Below are positions 1-5,467 of a stretch of 8,184 bases of DNA, one piece after another (position 1 is the stretch's first letter; every line of letters starts with the position of its first letter). The notes under the pieces were generated by a model that saw nothing but the letters and a program-made list of their open reading frames with translations, did not search any database and was not told the origin of the DNA. Position numbers and translations under genes: made by a program. Source of the DNA: CAYSHJ01 sp964589725 (lineage in GTDB: Bacteria; Planctomycetota; Planctomycetia; Planctomycetales; Planctomycetaceae); NCBI GenBank assembly GCA_964589725.1, contig CAZPUJ010000031.1, positions 1-8,184 of the forward strand, in the 5' to 3' direction.

Positions 1-1087
1 CATCGGCACGTCGGTCACGCGCAAAGCGGAGATTCCGGTGGCGGGACTGATCACCGACGATTATGGCATCCGCGATGCCCGGTTTGAATTTCAAGTCGAT
101 GACAAGGAACCGTGGGACGTCCGATCTCTCGAACGAACTCCACAAGGCGATCCGCGCGAATTCAAATGTCAGTCGGACGACAAGGAATCGACCGAGCGGT
201 TCGAAGTTTTGAAGATGGACTTGTCGGTTGGTCAGAAGCTGACGCTGACTGTCGTTGCCGAAGACGCCGACACGCTCAACGGCCCGCATGTCGCGCGTAG
301 CCAAAAGTTCACGTTCAAGATTGTCAGCAACGAGGAGTTGTTGTCGCTGCTGTACCAAAGAGAACTGAACCTGCGACGCCGGTTCGAACAGATCATCACC
401 GAAGTCAAACAGACGCGGGCGGATCTGATCCTGCATCGCTCGAAAGCCGACGAAGCGGCGAAGCTCAAGTCTCGCCGCCGAGCGGAGGGCGTCAGCCCCC
501 CGGTGGAACCGAACGCCAAGACGCCATCGACCGGGGGGCTCACGTCTTCTGCTATCCAAGACAGTGGTGGGGACGAGGCCGTAAAGAAGACATCGGACAC
601 CACAGCAGCCGATCTGATGACGGCCGTAACCGCCAGCGTGATTCGGTCACTGCATTCCGTTCGCAAGAATGCCACCGAGACGACGTCGCTCGAAGAAGCC
701 TTCCGAGACATCCGCGAGGAACTGCTCAATAATGCCGTTCACACGCCGCAGATGTTGGAACGAATTGACGACAATATCGTAAAACCTCTCCACAGTTTGA
801 ACACCGGCGATTATCCTAGCGTTGATGAATCCCTGGGGGCGTTGAAGATTCTGCTGGATGACGCCCGCGATCCATTGCCCGGATTGGACGAATCCATCGC
901 CCGTCTCGGCGTGATGATCGAACAAATGGAGGAGATCCTCAAAGAAATGCAACGCCTGGAGACATTTCAGGAAGCGATCGAACTGCTCAAGTCGATCATT
1001 GAACAACAGACGCAATTAGAAGAACGCACCAAGTCCGAACGGAAAAAACGCCGCATACAAGAGCTGAAAGGGCAATCCGATGAATAG
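1..1087 (+). CDS. Large coiled-coil envelope protein, DUF4175-like, C-terminal part (5' end outside window)
   Basis: The frame is open from base 2, so the gene starts upstream; the first in-window GTG (38) lies inside a domain and is not a believable start. 361 residues are visible. The first ~100 form a beta-rich segment containing VAGLITDDYGIRDARFEFQV, the D-x-YGI pattern seen in the Ig-like repeats of large planctomycete DUF4175-type proteins, ending in a QKFTFKIVS strand. Then comes a long helical, charged region (LLYQRELNLRRRFEQIITEV, later LEEAFRDIREELLNN and a C-terminal E/K/Q-rich coiled coil ending ERKKRRIQELKGQSDE). Fragment residues ~160-184 are encoded by an inverted-repeat element (481-553) and interrupt the helical region with a P/S/G-rich insert. 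The gene overlaps the next one by 8 bp. By family knowledge such proteins sit in MoxR/VWA (Bat-like) clusters and act as envelope scaffolds; their molecular role is unknown. No catalytic motif is seen. Confidence 0.8.
   Translation, partial: IGTSVTRKAEIPVAGLITDDYGIRDARFEFQVDDKEPWDVRSLERTPQGDPREFKCQSDDKESTERFEVLKMDLSVGQKLTLTVVAEDADTLNGPHVARSQKFTFKIVSNEELLSLLYQRELNLRRRFEQIITEVKQTRADLILHRSKADEAAKLKSRRRAEGVSPPVEPNAKTPSTGGLTSSAIQDSGGDEAVKKTSDTTAADLMTAVTASVIRSLHSVRKNATETTSLEEAFRDIREELLNNAVHTPQMLERIDDNIVKPLHSLNTGDYPSVDESLGALKILLDDARDPLPGLDESIARLGVMIEQMEEILKEMQRLETFQEAIELLKSIIEQQTQLEERTKSERKKRRIQELKGQSDE
481..553. repeat. GC-rich inverted-repeat element inserted in frame in gene 1
   Basis: The left arm (481-503) and right arm (531-553) are reverse complements at 19 of 23 positions. 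The core AGCCCCCCGG / CCGGGGGGCT matches perfectly, and 27 nt lie between the arms. It is read in frame as ~25 residues (RRAEGVSPPVEPN... to GGLTSSAI) that break an otherwise charged helical stretch. The form resembles dispersed CCGGGGGGCTCACG-type palindromic elements that I recall from planctomycete genomes; that identification is from memory and untested. Confidence 0.7.
1067..1072 (+). promoter_or_regulatory. Ribosome binding site of gene 2 (within gene 1)
   Basis: AAAGGG lies 7 nt before the ATG at 1080, inside the last codons of gene 1. It supports starting gene 2 upstream of the 7-bp repeats rather than after them, and suggests translational coupling through the 8-bp overlap. Confidence 0.5.
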
Positions 1088-2948
1088 CAGCATTGCCAAT
1101 TGCCAATTGCCAATTGGTAATTGTCGATTGCAGTCAGCCCGGCACCCCGTCCTTCAATTTGCAATTTGCATTTTGCAATTTGCATTTTGCACTTCTCCCT
1201 TGTGCCTCTTGGCCCAGGATCCGCCGCCGCCGGCCAATAAGCCAACGCTGGCGGGCGATCAAGACGCGATTCGTGCTCGCTACAGACGCTTCTCGCTGAC
1301 ATTGCAGCAGATGGCCGAAATTCTCCGTAAACAGGATCCCGAACGAGCCGACCTTCTGTTTCGAGCGATCGGCAGGTCGCAGGAGTCACGAGTTGAGGAT
1401 CAGATGGCCCTGATCTTCCAACTGCTCAACCGCGAACAGCCGCAACTCGGCGAGGCCATCGAACGGCAAGATGAACTCGTCGTCCAGTTGAAAGCGTTGC
1501 TCGACTTGATGCAGTCCGAGGACCGCCGCAGTGAGATCGAGAAGGAAAAGCAACGTCTGCAAGAACTGCTCAAAGACATCAACAAGCTGATCGGCAAGGA
1601 AAAGGATGTCCGCGCCGGCACCGAGCGCGGCGATGACACGAAGAAGCTCGCCGACAAACAAGGCGACGTCGACAAGCAGGCGGGCGATCTCGAAAAGAAG
1701 ATCGACAAGCAGGACGCCGAAAAGAACGGCGAATCGTCGAAGCCCGCGGACAAGTCCGCGAAGTCCTCGGACAAATCGAAAGGCTCCGACCAGAAGTCGG
1801 ATGAACAAGACGACAAACCGTCGGACGACCAAAAGAACGACGACCGCAAGAAGCCGGACGACAAAGAAAACAACCCCAACGACAAGCCAGCCGACGACAA
1901 TAAGAGGGACGAGAGTCTGAAGCCAGCCGACAAGAATAGCCCAGGCAAGAGCAGCCCCAAGCAGAGTGAATCGAAATCAGGCTCGAAGCCTTCACAGCCG
2001 ATGCCTTCGGACAAAAATCAGAAGTCGCAGGGCAAGCCATCCGACAACGACCAGCAACAGCAACAAGAAAAACAAAACGACAAGCCGTCGGATTCGGAAT
2101 CAGCGCCGCAGTCTCCAGATCAGAAGCAACTGAAAACGCCCGGTCGCAAGGAATTGGAACAGTCTCGCGACGCCATGCAGCGAGCGATCGAGGAACTCAA
2201 GAAGCAGCAACGTGATAACGCCTCGAAAGAGCAGGACGAAGCGATCCGCAAGCTGATGGAAGCGAAGGGCAAGATCGAGGAGATCTTGCGCCAGCTTCGC
2301 GAGGAAGAGCAAAAGCTGTTGCTCGCGGCGCTGGAAGCCCGATTCAAAAAGATGCTGGTGATGCAGCTCATTATCTATCACGACACAGTGCGGCTCTCGA
2401 AAGCAGGTGAATCAGAGAAAAGTTCGGTCCAGGCTCGCTCGGTCAAGCTCGCGCAGGATGAACAAGAAATCCTGGTCGAAACAGACAAGGCGTTGGTGTT
2501 GCTCAAAGAAGAAGGTTCGTCCGTCGCGTTTCCCGAATCCATCGTGGCTATTCGTCAGGACGTGCAATCGCTAGTCAAGTGGTTGCGTGACGCTCAGGTC
2601 GGCGAACTGACCCAAGCGGTCGAGAAGGATGTCATCGAGGCACTGGAAGAACTGATCGAAGCACTGCAAAAGGAAATGGAAAAGTCCGACGAAGAGAAAA
2701 AACAACAACCGCAGCAGCAGCAGCAGAGTAGTGATCAAATCCAGCCGCTTGTGGATCAACTCGCGGAGTTGAAGATGCTCCGGTCGTTGCAGTTCCGAGT
2801 GAACCGCCGCACGAAGCAATTGGGCCGCCAAGTGGACGGCGAGCAGGCGACGAAGCCCGATGTCGTTGAGCAACTACAAGACCTTTCCGGCCGCCAATCC
2901 CGCATCCAGCAAGCGACCACGGACCTTGTCAAAGGAAAGAACAAATGA
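1080..2948 (+). CDS. Exported coiled-coil protein with long charged disordered linker
   Basis: 622 residues, function not recognised. ATG 1080 overlaps the gene 1 stop by 8 bp. Residues 1-45 look like a signal peptide (R16 and R21 before a hydrophobic run ~24-45, possible cleavage LLA|QDPP), but residues ~5-38 are largely translated 7-bp repeats. Residues ~50-180 are helical and coiled coil (LTLQQMAEILRKQDPERADL... EKEKQRLQELLKDINKLIG). Residues ~180-352 are a K/D/S/P/Q-rich polyampholyte without hydrophobic residues, rich in KPSD and KPAD motifs. Residues ~353-535 form a second long coiled coil containing FKKMLVMQLIIYHDTVRLSK, then a Q-run and a final helical segment (LKMLRSLQFRVNRRTKQLG). 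The layout matches exported proteins that follow the DUF4175-like gene in planctomycete Bat-like clusters (family recollection). It is probably a periplasmic scaffold or spacer; no enzyme motif was seen. Confidence 0.85.
   Translation: MNSSIANCQLPIGNCRLQSARHPVLQFAICILQFAFCTSPLCLLAQDPPPPANKPTLAGDQDAIRARYRRFSLTLQQMAEILRKQDPERADLLFRAIGRSQESRVEDQMALIFQLLNREQPQLGEAIERQDELVVQLKALLDLMQSEDRRSEIEKEKQRLQELLKDINKLIGKEKDVRAGTERGDDTKKLADKQGDVDKQAGDLEKKIDKQDAEKNGESSKPADKSAKSSDKSKGSDQKSDEQDDKPSDDQKNDDRKKPDDKENNPNDKPADDNKRDESLKPADKNSPGKSSPKQSESKSGSKPSQPMPSDKNQKSQGKPSDNDQQQQQEKQNDKPSDSESAPQSPDQKQLKTPGRKELEQSRDAMQRAIEELKKQQRDNASKEQDEAIRKLMEAKGKIEEILRQLREEEQKLLLAALEARFKKMLVMQLIIYHDTVRLSKAGESEKSSVQARSVKLAQDEQEILVETDKALVLLKEEGSSVAFPESIVAIRQDVQSLVKWLRDAQVGELTQAVEKDVIEALEELIEALQKEMEKSDEEKKQQPQQQQQSSDQIQPLVDQLAELKMLRSLQFRVNRRTKQLGRQVDGEQATKPDVVEQLQDLSGRQSRIQQATTDLVKGKNK
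1092..1196 (+). repeat. 7-bp tandem repeat array in the signal-peptide region of gene 2
   Basis: There are two sub-arrays. At 1092-1133, six 7-bp units: ATTGCCA three times, then ATTGGTA, ATTGTCG and ATTGCAG. At 1155-1196, six units: CAATTTG, CAATTTG, CATTTTG, CAATTTG, CATTTTG, CACTTCT. A 21-bp non-repeat spacer separates them. The AT-rich units contrast with the GC-rich surroundings. Read in frame they give 7-residue cycles (IANCQLP/IGNCRLQ and LQFAICI/LQFAFCT). A related array lies at 7231-7323. Confidence 0.9.
2933..2936 (+). promoter_or_regulatory. Ribosome binding site of gene 3
   Basis: AGGA within AAAGGAAAG lies 8 nt before the ATG at 2945, at the end of gene 2. It favours the coupled ATGA start over the in-frame ATG at 3122, which has no Shine-Dalgarno-like sequence ahead of it. 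Confidence 0.55.
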
Positions 2949-4207
2949 GCCGCCAGCCGTCGAACATGCGTCGTCAGTGGGCTCGAGTTCATCGCTGGAG
3001 ACCGGCGACGAATGCCAGTCTCTCGCGGTCGCAACGAGGTCACCTCGTGGCCGGCGAAGCTGTGGCCAGCTCTGCGTCAGCTCCGAATCCTGTTCCGCCT
3101 GAGAGCGCACTCGTCCGCTTCATGCTGGGGACTTCGTTATTTCTCAACCGTGCCACTTGGTTTGCCCTCATCGCACTGGCGCCCCTCTTGATCGCACTGG
3201 CGCCCCTCTTGGGTCAGACCCACATTCTGTCCGCCGCCGAAGACGAAGTCTTCGCCCCTCCGGCGGCGACGGAGGTCCGTACCAATGCCTTGCAGTGGGT
3301 CGCCAAACGAGGTGTGACCGACAAGGCGTTGCTCGAACAAATCGGCCGCGAGTGGTCATTCGGCGAAACGAGCCTCACCGCCGAAGAGGTTTTTGAACGG
3401 GTCATCCGCACGCTTGCGTTGGCTGACGCCGACGCGAGGGAAATCGTGGTCGCCTGCCAAGACGCGACTCCTACGGCCGCGTGGCCGCGCGAGATCGTCG
3501 CCACCAGCGACTCGATGAACGAGTTCGCTCGCCAACATCTGCGACTGTACGTCGGACGCTTTCTGGCTCAACGGCAGTTGTTTGAAGAGGCTCTGGATGT
3601 GCTGACCACAGTCGACCCGAAACAGGTCGTCGATCCCGCTGGTTATTTTTTCAACAAGGCACTTTGCCAGCATCAACTCCTGAAGAAGTCCGATGCCTTG
3701 AAAACGCTGCACCTGTTGCTCGACAGCACGCAGAACGCTCCGGCTCGTTACACGGCCGTCGCGACACTGATGCGGCATGACATCGAACAAGTGCGCGAAG
3801 CGTCGTTGGGCGAAGTCGCCCGCAAGATGCTCGACGTCGAACGGCGTTTGAGCCTCGCTCGTCCTGGTGAGAAGACTCAGAAGGTTGAAGAAGAAATCAT
3901 CGAGTCGCTCGACGAGATCATCAAGAAGATCGAGCAGCAACAAAGCGACTCCGGAGGCGGAGGCGGTCAAGGAGGCAACCAAAATCAGTCCGGCGGTGCG
4001 GGCAGCGACAGCCAAGTCAAGGGAGCGACCGCTCCCGGCGAAGTCGACAAGAAGGATATCGGCAACAAGGCCGGCTGGGGCACGTTGCCGCCGAAAGACG
4101 CCGCTAAAGCCAAGAACGTGATCAACCGCAACTTCCCCTCGCACTACCGCGAGGCCATCGAGCAGTACTTCAAGAAACTCGCCAATCGCCCTGGGGCGAA
4201 AGAGTAG
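2945..4207 (+). CDS. TPR-like exported protein with conserved planctomycete C-terminal tail
   Basis: 420 residues from ATG 2945, which overlaps the gene 2 stop (ATGA). A second in-frame ATG at 3122 (residue 60) directly precedes a hydrophobic signal core (FALIALAPLLIALAPLLG), so the start is uncertain: 2945 has the ribosome site, 3122 the better-placed signal peptide. Residues 2-59 are S/R/P/A-rich and look non-native. After the signal come helical residues ~100-270 with a TPR-like repeat pair (~190-265: LRLYVGRFLAQRQLFEEALDVL, then FFNKALCQHQLLKKSDALKT), a charged coiled coil (~285-335), a Gly-rich linker (SGGGGGQGGNQNQSGG) and a conserved-looking tail starting at W378 (GWGTLPPKDAAKA... FPSHYREAIEQYFKKLA). 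I recall this W-G-x-LPPK...HYREAIEQYF tail from planctomycete TPR/Bat-cluster proteins. It is probably a periplasmic or envelope adaptor working with the two preceding coiled-coil proteins (inference). Confidence 0.85.
   Translation: MSRQPSNMRRQWARVHRWRPATNASLSRSQRGHLVAGEAVASSASAPNPVPPESALVRFMLGTSLFLNRATWFALIALAPLLIALAPLLGQTHILSAAEDEVFAPPAATEVRTNALQWVAKRGVTDKALLEQIGREWSFGETSLTAEEVFERVIRTLALADADAREIVVACQDATPTAAWPREIVATSDSMNEFARQHLRLYVGRFLAQRQLFEEALDVLTTVDPKQVVDPAGYFFNKALCQHQLLKKSDALKTLHLLLDSTQNAPARYTAVATLMRHDIEQVREASLGEVARKMLDVERRLSLARPGEKTQKVEEEIIESLDEIIKKIEQQQSDSGGGGGQGGNQNQSGGAGSDSQVKGATAPGEVDKKDIGNKAGWGTLPPKDAAKAKNVINRNFPSHYREAIEQYFKKLANRPGAKE
3034..3048. repeat. Perfect 7-bp inverted repeat in the N-terminal extension of gene 3
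   Basis: ACGAGGT-C-ACCTCGT: two perfect 7-bp arms around one base. It lies in the stretch 2949-3121, between the coupled start codon and the signal-peptide ATG. It may be part of a dispersed element or incidental. Confidence 0.5.
3170..3211 (+). repeat. Perfect 21-bp tandem duplication in the signal-peptide core of gene 3
   Basis: Bases 3170-3190 and 3191-3211 are identical (unit begins ATCGCACTGG and ends CCCCTCTTG). Each copy encodes IALAPLL, so the hydrophobic core is extended by exactly seven residues without a frame change. Perfect identity suggests a recent slippage event. Confidence 0.95.
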
Positions 4208-4231
4208 TCGAGAATCGGGAACGGTGTCCGA

Positions 4232-5395
4232 ATGAACCTGCTGACAATCACTCTGTTCACCCTTTGCTTGGCACCTCAGGTCGAAGTCAGCACATTTCAA
4301 GGGGAGCCTCGTACCGGCGAATGGCGAGGCTTGTCCGATGGTCGAGTGACCTTGGCTGTGTCGGGTCAAGAGATCTCGATGCCGTTAAGCGAAGTGCTCG
4401 AAGTTCGGTTCCGTGGCGAAGCGGCCAAACTCGACAAGCCGTCGGCAGTCGTCAAATTGTGGGACGGCACGACACTCAGTTGTTCACGGCTGCAAGTCAC
4501 CGAACAAGAATTAAGGCTCACGTCGCCGCTGCTGGGTGAACTGAAGTTGCCGCAATCGGACGTTGCTAACATTCGCTTTGCCGATCGATTCACCAGCGTG
4601 GATGAACAATGGTCGAAGCTCACCGAGCGCGACTTGAAATCGGATTTGTTGGTCATCCGCAAGGAAGACGTGCTCGACTATCTCGACGGTGTCGTTGTGG
4701 ATCTGACGGACAAGTCGGTGAAGTTTCTGCTCGACGGCGAAGAGGAGTTGATCAAGCGGGAGAAGATTTTCGGTTTGCTATTTGGACGCCGACCGACTGG
4801 CCTGAAGCCAGCCGCTGTCCGAATCGAGTTGGTCAACGGCGATGTCGTGCTCGCAGCCTCCGTGATTGGTTCGGCACAAGGGCTCACGGCGAAACTTCCG
4901 TCGAAGGCGGAAGTCCCGTTGCTGCTGGAGCAACTCAAGGCGATTGACCTCAGCCAAGGGAAGCTGCGTTACCTGTCGCAACTCGAACCGCGCGACGTGA
5001 AGTACACGCCGTATTTCGATGTCACCTGGGAATACCGCCGCGACACGAACATGGACGGCGGCCCGCTGCGGCTAGGAAACAAGGTCTATACGCGCGGCCT
5101 GTGTTTGCACTCGAAGACGCAATTGAAGTACCGCCTGGGTGGCGAATATCGCCGGCTGCAAACGGTCATCGGCATCGATCACTTGGTCGCGTCGAACGGC
5201 TACGGTGACTGCCGCCTGGTAGTCTCTGGTGATGGCAAGTCGCTGTTTGAGGCCGACGTGAAAGCGAAGGACTCGCCACGACCGATCGATCTCGATGTCG
5301 AAGGTGTCGTGATGTTGGAAATCCTGGTCGACTTCGGCGGCAATCTCGACATCTCCGATCACCTCGATTTGGCCGATGCAAAGTTAGTCAAGTAG
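4232..5395 (+). CDS. Exported protein with C-terminal NPCBM domain
   Basis: 387 residues. ATG 4232 lies 24 bp after gene 3, with only a weak GGGAACGG ahead of it, 7 nt away. The N-terminus is hydrophobic (MNLLTITLFTLCLAPQ), a short signal peptide without basic residues. Residues ~20-255 are beta-rich with repeated strands of the type GRVTLAVSGQEISMPLSEV and VRIELVNGDVVLAASVIG, resembling small repeated beta modules; family not recognised. Residues ~258-387 match the NPCBM/NEW2 pattern: an aromatic-rich start (YTPYFDVTWEYRRDTNMDGG), the G-K-x-Y-x-RGLCLHS segment typical of NPCBM (usually GLGxHS/A), KYRLGGEYRRLQTVIGID, then VVSGDGKSLFEADV and LDLADAKL. NPCBM domains bind carbohydrate in glycosidases and other exported proteins. 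No catalytic domain is present, so this is probably a binding or adaptor protein. The 3' end abuts a GGTGGGC-type repeat. Confidence 0.85.
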   Translation: MNLLTITLFTLCLAPQVEVSTFQGEPRTGEWRGLSDGRVTLAVSGQEISMPLSEVLEVRFRGEAAKLDKPSAVVKLWDGTTLSCSRLQVTEQELRLTSPLLGELKLPQSDVANIRFADRFTSVDEQWSKLTERDLKSDLLVIRKEDVLDYLDGVVVDLTDKSVKFLLDGEEELIKREKIFGLLFGRRPTGLKPAAVRIELVNGDVVLAASVIGSAQGLTAKLPSKAEVPLLLEQLKAIDLSQGKLRYLSQLEPRDVKYTPYFDVTWEYRRDTNMDGGPLRLGNKVYTRGLCLHSKTQLKYRLGGEYRRLQTVIGIDHLVASNGYGDCRLVVSGDGKSLFEADVKAKDSPRPIDLDVEGVVMLEILVDFGGNLDISDHLDLADAKLVK

Positions 5396-5467
5396 GATGG
5401 GAAAGGCCCACCCGACGGAAGCAAGGCTGGTGACATCATGCGTGAATCTCGGTGGGCCATGCCCACC
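5395..5467. repeat. GGTGGGC palindromic element spanning the gene 4/gene 5 junction
   Basis: Three alternative stems are visible. GGATGGG (5395-5401) pairs with CCCACCC (5407-5413) with one mismatch. GGTGGGC (5451-5457) pairs perfectly with GCCCACC (5461-5467) around the loop CAT. GGCCCACC (5405-5412) also pairs perfectly with GGTGGGCC (5451-5458). The element includes the gene 4 stop codon's last base, the 42-bp gap, and the gene 5 start codon with codons 5-10 (RWAMPT). No T-run follows, so it is not an intrinsic terminator. Similar GGTGGGC-N-GCCCACC elements are, as I recall, common in planctomycete genomes. Confidence 0.75.

Noticed and set aside
38..40. GTG as the start of gene 1
   Set aside because: The frame is open to the left edge and the residues before it (RKAEIP) continue the same domain strand.
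1092..1196. CRISPR array
   Set aside because: Units are 7 bp and contiguous with only one spacer-like gap; no 23-47 bp repeats and no cas genes.
1185..1215. Lipoprotein signal (lipobox) in gene 2, and likewise CLTLC in gene 6
   Set aside because: The residues before each Cys do not fit the L-[AS]-[GA]-C pattern; A-type signal peptidase I sites follow instead.
1386..2014. Long antisense reading frames opposite the charged linker of gene 2
   Set aside because: They mirror the K/D/S-rich codon bias of the + strand gene, give low-complexity S/L/R-rich products, and lack ribosome sites; the + strand frame is continuous and structured on both sides.
2712..2726. Five CAG repeats in gene 2 as a separate repeat element
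   Set aside because: Simply encodes a short Gln run in a Q-rich linker; too short to be notable.
3356..4369. 337-codon antisense frame across genes 3 and 4
   Set aside because: It crosses the gene 3 stop and gene 4 start, has no recognisable domain, and is opposite a frame with clear signal peptide, TPR-like and C-terminal motifs.
5395..5413. Intrinsic terminator after gene 4
   Set aside because: The stem has a mismatch and is not followed by a T-run; the next gene starts 25 bp later.
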